This document shows positions 53,046 to 63,945 of a DNA stretch of 64,000 nt, one piece after another (position 1 is the first letter of the stretch; each line of letters opens with the position of its first letter). Source of the DNA: Calcarisporiella thermophila CBS 279.70 (lineage: Eukaryota > Calcarisporiellomycota); the NCBI RefSeq assembly GCF_041956535.1, contig NW_027192215.1, forward strand, positions 62,001 through 126,000, in the 5' to 3' direction. A model generated the notes under the pieces. It saw only the letters and a list, made by a program, of their open reading frames with translations. It was not told where the DNA came from and made no database searches. A program made the position numbers and the translations under genes.

Positions 53046-54454
53046 CTAGAAGAAGTTTGGCTGGTCGGTCCCGTGCGGCATCTTGTGGTCTTGGCTGGTG
53101 CTGTTGAACATAGGGTGGGCCAGGAGCTGGCTGTAGGGAAACATATCGTGGTTGCCGTCTATTCTTGCTTCGGCGTGGATGCCTAAGGGGGCGGCGGCGG
53201 CGGCGGTGGTGGTGGCGGTGGCCGGCAGGGAGGAAAACATCCCGCCCGGCTGCTCTCGCCCCGCACCCCCAACGCCGTTGAAGCCCGCTGAACTCTCGCC
53301 CAGCATCTCCTGAGGCACCGCAGCCAACACGTCCATCTCCTCCGTCTTCAAGTCCTCTGCCGCCGAGGTGACCACGATGTGAGGGCGCCCGATGTTTGCC
53401 AAGAAGGTGTCCGGCTGCAATTCGGCGGGGGCCGATTGCTCTATACAGCACAATAACAATAAGCTTCACTGTTCCTAACCACCGCAGCTCCTACTAGAAA
53501 AAAAACATCCACTCAACTCACGCGTAATCAACTGTACAAGATTGGCCAGGCATGTCGTCATCGTCTTAATCTGATCGACGATGATGTTCTGCCGCCGAGC
53601 AATTTCATTCACGTCGTGCCGCGTTTCCTGCAACTGCTGCAGTAGGTCGCCGCAAAACTTGGTGATCTGTTGCGACTCATCCCGCTGGATCTTGGCCTCC
53701 CCCGGCTACAACATAGGAAAAAAAAATTGCAATGAGTGCACGCTCGAATAGGCCAGAGGCGGTCGCGGCGACTAGCGCGAAACCGCGCCCACGTACCTTT
53801 CGGCGAATGCCCATAATAAGATCCGGCTGATCCCGTAGAAACTCTTCGTTCATGTATTCCCATATCTCTTCATCAGGGCGCTGGCCGCTCCGAGCCGACT
53901 TGTTCACCTTGCTGAATTTATACCTATATCCAAAAGGAGGATACTGGGTTAGCCAACCAGCGCCAACCCCCTCCTCTACACCCCCCCCCCCCCCCAAGGA
54001 TCACTTACATGTTGAGCTGCCGCAGAAAAGAATTGAAGTTCCCATGTTTGAAGTTCTTGCTCAAAAGTTCACTGAACTCTCGATTGTTGTAGAAGATGAA
54101 GGACTTGCCGCTGCTGCTCCACCGAATCACATGTTGATTATTGGGATCATTCAGCATTCTATCAAGCAGTTGGCCGGGCCCATTAGACTTCCAAACCCTC
54201 CATGAGCACTCCCACGCACTTTACCATACAACTTACTTGTACAGGGTTCGCACGAATTTGTTTGTGCTGTTACGTCTATTCAAGCGCGATCCGGGCGGAG
54301 AGGGATCTAGCGTGTCATGATCGAGGAGCTCCAGATTGGGAGAAAGCCCTCCGCAGGTAGAGCTGGCATCGTTGTTGTCCCACAGGTCGGTGCTGGATGC
54401 AATGGAGGAATTCGAAGAGGAGCGAGGGCGGGTGAATTGGAGTGAGGGATTCAT
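53046..54454 (-). CDS. heat-shock-factor-type transcription factor
   Basis: Nuclear transcription factor. Five exons (54237-54454, 54009-54158, 53797-53923, 53522-53705, 53046-53440) join in frame to 357 residues. The HSF DNA-binding domain spans residues 65-165: 'FVRTLYKMLNDPNNQHVIRW', 'SGKSFIFYNNREFSELLSKN' and 'FKHGNFNSFLRQLNM' (recognition helix). It then has 'YKFSKVNK' in place of the usual YGFHKV, and 'WEYMNEEFLRDQPDLIMGI'. A heptad-repeat region ('ITKFCGDLLQQLQETRHDVN', 'ARRQNIIVDQIKTMTTCLAN') should trimerise it. No response-regulator domain follows, so it is not Skn7. The short length and KFSK variant suggest a divergent HSF, for instance Sfl1/Mga1-like, rather than the main heat-shock regulator. 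A run of 14 C lies in the second intron at about 53981-53994. Confidence 0.88.
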
Positions 54455-54941
54455 AAGGCTACAATGCTGGGAGGAAGGAGAGAAGTGGAGGAAAGAACAA
54501 AAGATTATATGGGGTGCAGGTTGTTGTAGTAGGAGTGGAGTGCAAATAGTAAGAAGCAATGGACGCTATGACGAGATGAGGGATTCTATTTGTGCCTTTT
54601 TCTTTGATGATCCTCTTATACTGCGTTCTCTTTCATCACAGGAACACTTCTCTTTTTCTTCACTGTCCAAAAAAATCCAAAGCATACACACACCACTTGT
54701 ATTTTTTCTTACTAGAGCTCCGAGAGCGACGATGGACAAACCAAGGAACTCCGATGCCCAGCCTCATTCCGAATCGTGACGTCAGCCCAGCCTTCTAAAA
54801 CCTCTGCAACCCTGACCGCGTTAGAAAAAGTGGATTAAGGTTAGCCTAGAGGTTCCCTTCTTATTCTCGCTAGCTCGCCCATCCGAACCCTATCCCCTCT
54901 TATACCCTATACTTACCCTCATTCATCCTTAGTCACTAGAA
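54455..54941. other. intergenic between divergent HSF and p24 genes
   Basis: 487 b; contains a perfect CRE-like TGACGTCA at 54777-54784, 165 b upstream of the p24 ATG. Open frames here are shadows or chance. Confidence 0.45.
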
Positions 54942-55811
54942 ATGGCTCAATATAAACCACTGGCTTGGTTCACAATGGCCTTCCTAGTCGTGTTTGCGCT
55001 GGGCGCGAACGGCCTCTACTTTTATCTGGAAGAAGGGGAAGAAAAGTGCTTCATGGAAGATCTGGTAAGTGCAAATGGCCCCGGATGATCTATTTAGATG
55101 GCCCCATCATTAACCAATGCTGCTCCCCAATTTAGCCCAAAGACACACTGGTTGTGGGTAAATACAATCTGCTTTCCCACCCTCATCCTCCCTCTCTTAT
55201 TTAATTTGCCTTTATTTTCAAAAATTCAGGGGTTTATAAAGCTGAAGTTTGGTCGCAAACTCAACAAAAATTCATCGAAGACGCTTCCCTCGGAATTGAT
55301 ATTAAGATAGAGGAGCAAGACGATGACCATCATCTCTCTTTTATTAAAGGAGCACACGCTGGAAGATTCACATTCACGACCACGGATTCAGTGGAGCATT
55401 ACGTATGTTTATCCACCAACACATCATCCTGGTGGAATACAGAGCGAGTGGTATGCTTTTTCTTGCACAGCTGTTAGCATTCCCCGCCCTAATCCCCTCT
55501 TTTCCCTTTGATAGCGGCTTCATCTGGACCTAACTCTCGCAGATCCAATTCACAAAGATGACCAGGATTCCCATAATGATAATCTCGGTGCCCTTTATGA
55601 AGCCCTACAAGAATTGAATGCGCGTGTACTCGAAGCGCACCGTGAACAGAGCTACCTTCGTGTTCGAGAAACACACTTCCGCGATATGTCTGAGCGCGCA
55701 AATAATAGAGTGGTGTGGTGGTCTCTGTCGCAAATCGGGGTATTGATCATGACCATGACGTGGCAGCTGAGACACCTAAGATCTTTCTTCATAAAGAGAA
55801 AGCTGGTTTAG
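54942..55811 (+). CDS. p24/EMP24 family cargo receptor (TMED)
   Basis: Type I membrane protein of COPII/COPI vesicles that packages GPI-anchored and other cargo between ER and Golgi. Exons 54942-55064, a 22-nt micro-exon 55136-55157, 55230-55450 and 55515-55811 join in frame to 220 residues. Signal peptide ('FTMAFLVVFALGANG') is followed by the GOLD domain 'LYFYLEEGEEKCFMEDLPKD' and 'TLVVGVYKAEVW', then a coiled coil ('ALYEALQELNARVLEAHREQ'), a transmembrane segment ('WSLSQIGVLIMTMTWQLRHL') and the tail RSFFIKRKLV. That tail has the FF and basic sorting signals of p24 proteins. The micro-exon restores the conserved PKDTLVVG. It fits with the several GPI-anchored proteins encoded nearby. Confidence 0.92.
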
Positions 55812-56768
55812 GTTCTCTCACGCATCCGTCTTATTTATTTACTTTCGTTTAATATGCCACCCCGATTAATAAAGTTGCCCTTATGCTGAATATCACCGGT
55901 CAATTGGAATGGACTTCCACCTAAATTGGAGGCCAATTTTTATGGCGATCCGACCCACTCTTGTGCAAGCCTTTAGATGAAGTGAAGCCACGCACCCTTA
56001 AAAGTCCCTGAGCTTGGACGCGGATTCATCCCGGCTTCTGGTTGATTTCCCCAGGAGGATCGCAAGTATGGAGGACCCTCCAAAAAAAGGTTGGCTCTGC
56101 GGTGCCGTAGTCGGAATGGATGGCTTGATGATAAAAATGAATCATATTAGAGAGGGGTAACTAACTAAACGCGGTTATAGGAACATCACCGAATTTTGGT
56201 TCTGAATTTGCTACCGAACCCTGCTCCTTCTTGTGTGCTCTAAACATTCTTGTATGCTTTTTGGAGCCTATTCAATAGATCAATAATAATATGGCAACCA
56301 TGGTCAGAAAGACCTTTTGAACCCCCTAAGAGTATTATGCTATATTTTGTCAAAGGAAATAGTGCACTGAATATTAAAATGAATGAGTCTAATGCAAGGC
56401 TTTATTTTTATTCAGAATTCACTTCCCAAAGCTCTTCGCACTATGATTGCTAAAGAGCTCTCCGAAGTTTACCTGCCCTCGACAATTTTCATTCGCGACA
56501 ACAAAATTCGAGGGCAAGAGTAGAAATTTGCGCGAAAAAACGCAATAGTAAAAAAAAAGACGGCGGTGTGCACAACAGAAATCTTGAAGATCCAAGTGAT
56601 TATTGTCTTAAGAGAGCCTTGGCGTGTGCACTGTTACGATTGCCCCCCCGTTTATCTCACTATTTTTTGGTTTTATTCTGTAAAGTGTATACATTGGTAT
56701 ACATCTTTTCTGCCCTACAGGTTTCACTTTCATTACATTTCATAAAATTTTGAAAATACACACTTGCA
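55812..56768. other. intergenic p24-SWI3
   Basis: p24 3' region (TTAATAAAGTTG near 55865) and AT-rich spacer. Nothing gene-like; the SWI3 leader is T-rich. Confidence 0.45.
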
Positions 56769-59225
56769 ATGGAATCCGGCAACCAGGACGACGGTCAGCA
56801 TTGGAACAATGGCCGTAAACGCGATCTGGGTGATGATCCTTCTCTTTCGCCCAAGCGGCAGCGCACTGATGAGGAGCTTACACTCCAAACGCAATCGCCC
56901 TCACATCTACAACAATCTGGCGGTGAATCTCATTTGAGCGAGCAACAGATCGATCTTCCATCCAATCCAGAGGAATTTGGCGCTATGGAGGAGGGTGAAT
57001 CACCACATAGAAGGGGAGAGGATATGGAGGGAATTGAAGGTGAAGGAGCTGAGGAGGAGGAAGAGGAGGAAGGTAATGAGGAAGAGGAGGAAGACGAAGA
57101 GGAGGAGGGGGAGGAGGAGGAGGAAGACGAAGGGGAAGGTGATGAGGAGGGTGAAGGGGAGGGTGAGGATGTTCAAGCGGAGCAGAAGCTGGAGGGAGGG
57201 GAGGGTGGAGAAGCATTCCATCGGGAGGATGCTGCTGCCGCTGGTGAGGCGCAGAGAGAGCCGAAAGAGGTTGGAGGGGAAGAAAAGCAGGACGAGCCGG
57301 CCTCTGATCTCCAACAACTTGAAGAGCGGGCCAAGAGATACCTCTCTGAACAAGCTCACGAAACAATTATCCCTTCGTATGCTGCATGGTTCGATATGGC
57401 CCGGATCCACAATATTGAGCGAAAATCGCTGCCTGAATTTTTTAATGGGCGTAACCCATCCAAGACGCCTGCGGTCTATAAAGATTATCGCGACTTCATG
57501 ATTAACACCTACCGACTCAACCCGCAGGAGTACTTGACGGTGACTGCTTGTCGGAGGAACTTGGCTGGAGATGTATGCGCCATCATTAGAGTACATGCGT
57601 TCCTGGAGCAGTGGGGATTGATCAACTACCAGGTGGATCCTGAGACAAGGCCCAGCACCATAGGCCCGCCCTTCACTGGGCACTACCGGATAACGGCGGA
57701 TACCCCCCGGGGACTACAGCCATTCCGCCCCAACTATCCTGCAGCACCGGCCCCGCAACACGGGCATATGGGCAAGCCGCCTGGCCCTTCCGCCTTCAGC
57801 GCAAGCCCTATGCCTGGGGATTCATCAGGGGGTCCAAGTGGCCCCCCGGCCGGAGAGATGAAGTCGGGAAGCAAGGTAGAGGCCAACCTCGAAATGCGTA
57901 AGAGCATCTATCCCACAGATGGCTCTGCTCGGGTGAACGGATCGACGACCACTTCCGCCACCACTCCCACTACAGGTGAGGATAAAAAGCAGCAGCAGGG
58001 GTCGGGCGCTCACCACTACTGCTTCACTTGCGGAACCGATTGTTCACGCGTTCGTTTCCACAGCACCAAGGTGAAGAGCCTCGATCTATGCCCGAATTGC
58101 TTCAACGATGGTCGATTCCCCTCTACCATGTCAAGTGGCGACTTTGTAAAGCTGGAAGAGATGGCCTACAAGCACGCGACAACCGATGAGTGGAGCGACA
58201 AAGAGACGCTGCTTCTGCTCGAGGGGCTGGAAATGTATGACGACGATTGGAATGCGGTGGCGGAACATGTTGGGACACGGACGCGCGAGCAGTGCATTCT
58301 CCACTTTTTGCAGCTTCCCATTGAGGACCCCTACATCCCGGCCGTTGCCGTGCCAACCGCGACTGGAGGAGGCGGCAAGCCACCCTACAGCCAGGCAGAC
58401 AACCCTGTCATGAGCGTAGTAGCGTTTTTGGCCAGTGTGGTGAATCCATCGGTGGCAGCCGCTGCTGCGCAGTCGGCCATGAAGGAGATGACGACGGAGC
58501 TCCTTAAAAGTAGAAAGGAGAAGGGAGGTGCCGAGACAAAGGAGGGGGAAAAGGGTGAAGCGAATGAGAATGAGGAAGGGGACGAGAAGGACAAGGAGAA
58601 CAAGGGCGAGAAGGAGAAAGAACTAGAAAAGGGAGGCAAGGACAAGGGCGGAGACGAGGCGGCCCTGGAGGTGAAGACGGAGGATGCAATGGAGGTGGAT
58701 CAAGGCGCCGGCAAGGGTGACGCCGGAAGCGAGAAGCCGACGGAGACAACCGAAAAGGGGGCAGGAGAGAACCTCAACAAGGATGAGCGCTCCACCCTCG
58801 AGCGAGCTGCTGCCGCTGCATTGGGCGCTGCCGCAGCCAAGGCAATGACATTGTCGACCCACGAGGAGCGCGAGGTGCAACGCCTGGTGAATTCCGCAGT
58901 GGAGGCTCAGCTTCGGAAACTTGAGCTGAAAATGCAACAGTTTGAAGAGCTCGAAACCATTGTGGAGATGGAGCGAAGAGAGCTGGAGAAACAGCGACAG
59001 CAGCTTTTCCTGGAGCGATTAGCCGTCCAACAAATGATGCTGCAGCCACCGCCCCAAACGAGAGAAGAGGCGCACCAGCAACAGCAGCCGGACGAGATGA
59101 AGTTTGTAGCTCAGGAGGGTGCTGAAGGCTCCGCATCCATGTTTGGAAGCGAAAATGGCATGGCCATGAACATGATGCCTCTAAGTCGCGAAGGAAGGGA
59201 TGATGTAGTTTTGACTAATTTGTAG
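56769..59225 (+). CDS. SWI/SNF-RSC complex subunit SWI3/RSC8 (SMARCC type)
   Basis: Core scaffold subunit of SWI/SNF-family chromatin remodellers. Intronless frame of 818 residues. N-terminus contains a long Glu/Asp/Gly-rich acidic tract (about 85-150). Then come the SWIRM domain at about 197-290 ('IIPSYAAWFDMARIHNIERK', 'LPEFFNGRNPSKTPAVYKDY'), a ZZ-like zinc-binding motif at 415-445 ('YCFTCGTDC', 'LCPNCFNDGRFP'), the SANT domain at 473-520 ('EWSDKETLLLLEGLEMY', 'WNAVAEHVGTRTREQCILHF'), a Lys/Glu-rich linker, and a C-terminal coiled coil ('EAQLRKLELKMQQFEELETI') used for dimerisation. Domain order is exactly that of yeast Rsc8/Swi3 and animal SMARCC. Low-complexity charged stretches make the antisense frames here misleading. 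Confidence 0.95.
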   Translation: MESGNQDDGQHWNNGRKRDLGDDPSLSPKRQRTDEELTLQTQSPSHLQQSGGESHLSEQQIDLPSNPEEFGAMEEGESPHRRGEDMEGIEGEGAEEEEEEEGNEEEEEDEEEEGEEEEEDEGEGDEEGEGEGEDVQAEQKLEGGEGGEAFHREDAAAAGEAQREPKEVGGEEKQDEPASDLQQLEERAKRYLSEQAHETIIPSYAAWFDMARIHNIERKSLPEFFNGRNPSKTPAVYKDYRDFMINTYRLNPQEYLTVTACRRNLAGDVCAIIRVHAFLEQWGLINYQVDPETRPSTIGPPFTGHYRITADTPRGLQPFRPNYPAAPAPQHGHMGKPPGPSAFSASPMPGDSSGGPSGPPAGEMKSGSKVEANLEMRKSIYPTDGSARVNGSTTTSATTPTTGEDKKQQQGSGAHHYCFTCGTDCSRVRFHSTKVKSLDLCPNCFNDGRFPSTMSSGDFVKLEEMAYKHATTDEWSDKETLLLLEGLEMYDDDWNAVAEHVGTRTREQCILHFLQLPIEDPYIPAVAVPTATGGGGKPPYSQADNPVMSVVAFLASVVNPSVAAAAAQSAMKEMTTELLKSRKEKGGAETKEGEKGEANENEEGDEKDKENKGEKEKELEKGGKDKGGDEAALEVKTEDAMEVDQGAGKGDAGSEKPTETTEKGAGENLNKDERSTLERAAAAALGAAAAKAMTLSTHEEREVQRLVNSAVEAQLRKLELKMQQFEELETIVEMERRELEKQRQQLFLERLAVQQMMLQPPPQTREEAHQQQQPDEMKFVAQEGAEGSASMFGSENGMAMNMMPLSREGRDDVVLTNL

Positions 59226-59815
59226 TTGATTTTTTTTATTTCATTTTTTTTTCTCCTCCTCTCTCTTTTTTCTTTACTTTTTACTTTTGCTTCTTCACTT
59301 TTGTATACACTAGTTGAATAAAATGTTTTGTGGTGGTGTGTGCATGATAATATATATTATAATCTATTTTTTTTTTCTAGGTTTTTTTATCGTTTTTTTT
59401 TCTCTTTCAAATTTACTACTCATATACTGAGATATGCCATTTTTTCGTTTATTTTTTCTTTTTTTTTTTTCTCTCTCTTCTTCTAAAAAGGAATAATACA
59501 AGTAGTATAGATCTAGCATGTGTTGCAAGAAAATCATTGTTTATTAACAGCGTGACTAACCCAGGTTTCGGCGGTGAAAAAGACATTAAATGGTTTGAAC
59601 GCTGGGGAGGGCGAAAATGAATGTGCGCGTTCAAAGACAAGCGCGACCAGGAAAAAGAAAGAAATATTACAGTTGCTGTAAGTATGAATTATATATATAA
59701 ATGTATATATATATAAATATTAAAAAGTATGGGGTGTGAGGAGATAGACATTAGGATATCCGGAATTTTTTTTGGAATTAGTGACGAGAAAATGAGAGGG
59801 ATGGGGTTTGGGCCC
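59226..59815. other. intergenic between convergent genes
   Basis: Long T tracts on the plus strand (59228-59480) and a TA microsatellite at about 59690-59720. No gene seen. Confidence 0.45.
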
Positions 59816-60748
59816 TTATTCGTCGCAATCGCACTTCTTCTTAGGCTTGCGGTGTTTGCGGCTCTTGCGTCCCTTCTTGCAGCCTTTCTCTGCTCCGCCG
59901 CCAATGACGACCTTGCCACCTCCGCCAACCACTACTTTGCCGCCACCGCCGACGTTGACCTTGCCACCGCCACCAACCTTTACATCGCCGCCGACATTGA
60001 CTTTGCCACCGGCGTCGACCTTGGCTCCGCCCTTGATTTTGCCACCGATCTCGACCTTGACCTTGGCCGTGGCATCCACGCACACCTTGACGACCAGATC
60101 CGTCACCAGCTTCACGACCTTCTTAATAGCAATGATTTCGGTCTCGCTCTTGCCCTTGCAGGCGTTGTTGACGGCAATCTTAAGCGCAGCATCCACATCG
60201 GCCTTGATCTTGGCTTGGACGGCGGCGGAGATGTCGCCGCCCACCTCACCGATCACTTTACCGCAGATCTTTCCGACGGTGGCACCGATGTCGGCACCAA
60301 TGTTGAGGATGGCGTTCACATCGATGCCAGCGACGAGTCCGGCGGAGGCGGCCAAGAGCTTGCCGACGGAGACACCCACGGTTCCAAAGGTATCGATGCA
60401 CACATCGGCGGAGATCTTTCCGGAGACGCCGATGGCGGTCTTGAGCATGCTGGCGGTGTCAGGAATGCACTTGTTCGCGACTGCGGTGGGCTCCTTCACG
60501 CCGAAGGATTCGAGGATGGAGAGGGGAGACTGGAGGGCGCCCTTGATGATGCCAACGGGGATGGTGCGGCGCACTAGATTTTGGTGGGTGAACTGGGGCT
60601 CGAGGGCGGAGGTGACGGGAAGGACATCGAGGGGAGCGACGAGCGGGTCGACGAGGGAATCAGTGATGGGAATAGAGACGGGGAGACGCGAGGCGCGAAC
60701 CACGCAAAGGGTGGAGGCCAGAGCAATTGTGACAGCAAGGAGACGCAT
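59816..60748 (-). CDS. secreted protein with Gly-Lys-Val repeat tail
   Basis: Intronless frame of 310 residues. Signal peptide 'MRLLAVTIALASTLCVVRAS' is followed by a possible processing site (LVRR) near residue 60. An Ala/Val/Gly-rich central region with four or five cysteines and predicted amphipathic helices follows ('AGIDVNAILNIGADIGATVG', 'VQAKIKADVDAALKIAVNNA'). Near residues 235-290 there is a repeat of alternating Gly-Gly and Lys-Val, of the type GGGGKVNV / GGGGKVVV / GGGGKVVI. The last 20 residues are very basic with three cysteines (KKKCDCDE end). It looks like a structural wall or matrix protein; no known family. TATA box on the minus strand at 60861-60870. Confidence 0.72.
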   Translation of the reverse strand: MRLLAVTIALASTLCVVRASRLPVSIPITDSLVDPLVAPLDVLPVTSALEPQFTHQNLVRRTIPVGIIKGALQSPLSILESFGVKEPTAVANKCIPDTASMLKTAIGVSGKISADVCIDTFGTVGVSVGKLLAASAGLVAGIDVNAILNIGADIGATVGKICGKVIGEVGGDISAAVQAKIKADVDAALKIAVNNACKGKSETEIIAIKKVVKLVTDLVVKVCVDATAKVKVEIGGKIKGGAKVDAGGKVNVGGDVKVGGGGKVNVGGGGKVVVGGGGKVVIGGGAEKGCKKGRKSRKHRKPKKKCDCDE

Positions 60749-61986
60749 TATTATAACGAGGGGGAGGGAGGATTATAATATTAAGATATAGAGGGGGAAT
60801 AAGAGAGAGGGTACAGAGGATGATTGATGGTTGAAGGAAAGGGGGAGGGGGGAGCAAGCGCTTATATACGTTTCAAACCATCTTTAAACTCACGTCTTGG
60901 GCTATCGATGAGCGCCTTTTCGGAACGCGAAAATAGTTCATCAACCTAACATTAGATCTCGAGTCTGGGAAGCCAGTCACAGAGGCGAACTGAGCGTTGC
61001 ACGAGCCCCGATTGACAATGTTTCAATTAATTTGATATTTGCACACAATTTGGTTGAGTCAATATTCACCATAAACCTCCCTTTGGTGTCTCCCGCGTAA
61101 TTAGGGAGGAACAAGCCTATTTTGTTCGGCCTCAATACAGACGCAAGCTTCTATTTCACCATTCTGGCACAAATAGCCTCGGCAGAATGCTTCGCTCGAT
61201 CACGTCGTACCACGCCTTCTAATAATTGTTTTATTGCCGGTATCTCCCTAATGATGCTGCTGCGTGGTACGGCAGCTCATTTTGCTCAGGGTTGCACCTT
61301 ATAGCGCAGCGGGAAAAAATAGAAAGCGCGCACAGTTTCTCCATCATCTGTGAGGCGCTCAGGGCCACTGTGTCTCGCTTCCCCCCTTCCATGCGGTTCG
61401 ATTGTTTGTTATACTCGAACAGGTTCGCATGAGAATACCTCTTGACACCACAGAGACGATCGCAAGCAGTACCCTAGAAGCTCGACGTTGCCGTGTGATT
61501 TCAGCGTGGGCTGATTCCGAAAAGATTCGATCTTAAATACACGTACTCTCACAAGCAATAAAATTTCACGGGTCTCTCGCCCCATTGCACCAGCTTCCCC
61601 GCTCAACTCTCTTAGAAAAAAACCGAGAACAAGCCAGGGAAGTGTCACCCAAACCACCTATCCGGACTCGCTCCCCGCCGCTGCTCTCCAGTCAGCAAAT
61701 TCCGGCCAGATCCATCCAAAAGAGAAAACCCGTCTTTTCCCTGGGTCAATTGCACGTCTTCCCAGTACACTTTCGCCCAAGTTTTTTTTATCGCAAATTA
61801 CCATGGAAACCAACTGAGATATATATACTTCGCTGTCGCTCTCGGAGCCCCTATTCCCATTTCCACACTATCTTTGTTCTTTATTCACTTCTCTCCCTCC
61901 ATCGTTGAAGGGCTTCATATACATTCATTTTTGTGTATTTTCCATATTGCATCATTCATTTCATTCTCATTGGGCATCATAGTATC
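60749..61986. other. intergenic between two divergent secreted-protein genes
   Basis: TATA element for the left gene at 60861-60870 (minus, CGTATATAAG) and for the right gene at 61818-61829 (plus, GATATATATACT). No gene seen between. Confidence 0.5.
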
Positions 61987-63066
61987 ATGGTCAATCTTAT
62001 TGTCACGACTTTGTTTTTCTTTTATGCTTCCCTCGCAACCTCTGCCCCTGTCCCCTCGGCGCCCGAAAGCACGACCGCCCCCGCCGCCCATGCCCGTGAA
62101 CTTGCTAAGGATATGAAGTGGATGACTCCGGGCTATGTGTTCGAATACGGAATACGACCATTTGAGGTGATGGGAGATGCCGGGCTGATGAAGAGAACGG
62201 ACGGCATCATAGTCGAAAAGGAGAAACCGGAAAAGCCTAGCAGTCCGGTCAGCTCAGCCAAGCCCGAGGCAACGAAGACAAGCGTTGCAGCAAAACCGGC
62301 TGAAACGGGAAAAAAACAGACCACTGAGAACACGGGCAAGAAGGAGAACCCGAAGCCTAAGGGTAAAAAGAAGAACAAGAAGAAGAACAAAAATAAGAAA
62401 AAGAAGGGGAAGAAGGGCGGCAAGGATAAAAAGCAAAAGAATAAGGCGAAGAACGCTTCGTCCAAAGAAAATGCAACAGAGGCTGGCGCCAAGAAAGAAA
62501 CCACGGCTACTGGAGGCGCCGACACCAAGTCCATGGAAGCTACGAAGAGCACTGGAACCAAATCCAGCACAAAGGAGGGCGGAATCAAGAGCAACACTAC
62601 CGCAAAGGCAGAACCCAAGAGTAAAGGCAACACCAACACCAAGGTGGAATCCAAAAACGCGGACAAGACAAAGGCCAAAGATGTTTCCAAGGCTAAATCC
62701 GAGTCGCAGACTTCTGCAAAGGGCCAAAATACAAGCACCACTACGAAGACTGGAACCACCACGGCCACCTCCTCTTCCGGCACTGGCGGCGAGAAGAAAG
62801 TGTCTGAGGATAAGAATGGCAATAAGATTATTATTGAGGAGGAGAACTGCGATGACGAGGGTAATGGCTCCCGCACCGTGACTAAGACCGTGATCAAAAA
62901 GCCAAAGACCAAAACCACCGTGTCTAAAGGTAAGGACGGTTCTGTACAAAAGACCGTCTCAACTGAGTCAGGAAAATCGCAGAAATCAGTTACCACCGAC
63001 AACAACGGCGGGAAAACGGTCACCACTGTATCCGAATCTTCTAGTCAATCCTCCTCCTCCTCCTAA
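61987..63066 (+). CDS. secreted lysine-rich low-complexity protein
   Basis: Intronless frame of 359 residues from the ATG at 61987; the frame upstream offers only a GTG. A signal peptide ('LIVTTLFFFYASLATSAPVP') leads into a short ordered-looking segment ('MKWMTPGYVFEYGIRPFEVM', about 38-60). The rest is disordered: a poly-Lys/Asn block around residues 115-160, then Thr/Ser/Lys repeats such as TKSxxxTKSxTK, and a Ser-rich end. There is a single cysteine. Extremely basic and repetitive, it may bind anionic wall polymers; no family recognised. The adjacent Gly-Lys-Val protein on the other strand is also secreted and Lys-rich, and the two share an intergenic region. Confidence 0.7.
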   Translation: MVNLIVTTLFFFYASLATSAPVPSAPESTTAPAAHARELAKDMKWMTPGYVFEYGIRPFEVMGDAGLMKRTDGIIVEKEKPEKPSSPVSSAKPEATKTSVAAKPAETGKKQTTENTGKKENPKPKGKKKNKKKNKNKKKKGKKGGKDKKQKNKAKNASSKENATEAGAKKETTATGGADTKSMEATKSTGTKSSTKEGGIKSNTTAKAEPKSKGNTNTKVESKNADKTKAKDVSKAKSESQTSAKGQNTSTTTKTGTTTATSSSGTGGEKKVSEDKNGNKIIIEEENCDDEGNGSRTVTKTVIKKPKTKTTVSKGKDGSVQKTVSTESGKSQKSVTTDNNGGKTVTTVSESSSQSSSSS

Positions 63067-63445
63067 ACTACCCTTTTCTATTTGAAATGAATAACTCTAT
63101 TTATTTCCCCCTCAGAAGATCTATCCTGCAATATTTATTTATTTATTTATTTTCTTTCGCATCGCGCTCTATTATTATATGAGACTTCGCTACACGGTGT
63201 ATTATACATGCAGCTATTCATTCCTTCAGGCGATATCAATACGTTTTACTCTCCACTAAAGTGCTCTATTTTACCACAAATAAAACGGTGAAAGCCCCCA
63301 TTTTAATACAAACTGGCAAACTAGCTATTTTTAAAAGAAAAAATATCAATAATATTAGGTAAATATACTCCCCAATATGTCCTGTGGATATACTCGGATT
63401 AGTTAAAATAATGTTGACTAATGAAAGAGGGACAATTTCAAGATA
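63067..63445. other. intergenic
   Basis: Begins with the 3' region of the Lys-rich gene, containing an ATTT tetranucleotide microsatellite at about 63134-63155. Nothing else seen. Confidence 0.45.
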
Positions 63446-63945
63446 TCAACCTTTGGTTACAAATATTGCGAGGAAGAAGTAGTCACGGGTCATTTCGTCT
63501 GCCAAGTCTGATTGTTTATGATATCTGTCCAAAAAGGAATTAAATGCCGCATCATGATTGGACTTGAAGACCACACAAAATTCTGATACTTTTCTGATGA
63601 TCGACGTCATCACAATCTCCACGTTGAGTAAAGATTTCTTATTTAAAAGGTCCAGTCGGTTAATTCGTGGTCTTAAAAATCGAGTGACACCTTTTTCCAC
63701 GGCCCCAGCATTTACCACGACTTGCGTCGCGCTAGTTTACTCTTGTCCAGGTCGCGTTTTGTCTCTCTATTTTTTGCCACCAAAGAGCATTAAGGTCAGA
63801 TGATGGGCACTCTATTATTTCACTCCCCCTCCGTTCCGTTGACATCTCTTTAAATTCTTCTAATTCCTCCTCCTTCAGGTAAAGGGGTCCCCTTCTCTGC
63901 TCAAGCTTAGTCTAGTACTTGTAGATCTAGTGTTTGGTCTTCCAT
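63446..63945 (-). CDS. possible unidentified multi-exon gene
   Basis: Two protein-like frames on the minus strand. One (about 63741-63900) reads 'LYLKEEELEEFKEMSTERRG' and 'SSDLNALWWQKIERQNATW', up to a potential donor AGA|GTAAAC. The other (about 63446-63720) reads 'NVEIVMTSIIRKVSEFCVVF', 'NHDAAFNSFLDRYHKQSDLA' and 'EMTRDYFFLAIFVTK', ending at a potential donor AAAG|GTTGAT. A possible start lies at 63945 (MEDQTLDLQ), but it needs a 22-nt intron to connect, so the true 5' end may be beyond the window. Composition and frame length suggest coding DNA; no family recognised. Confidence 0.33.
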
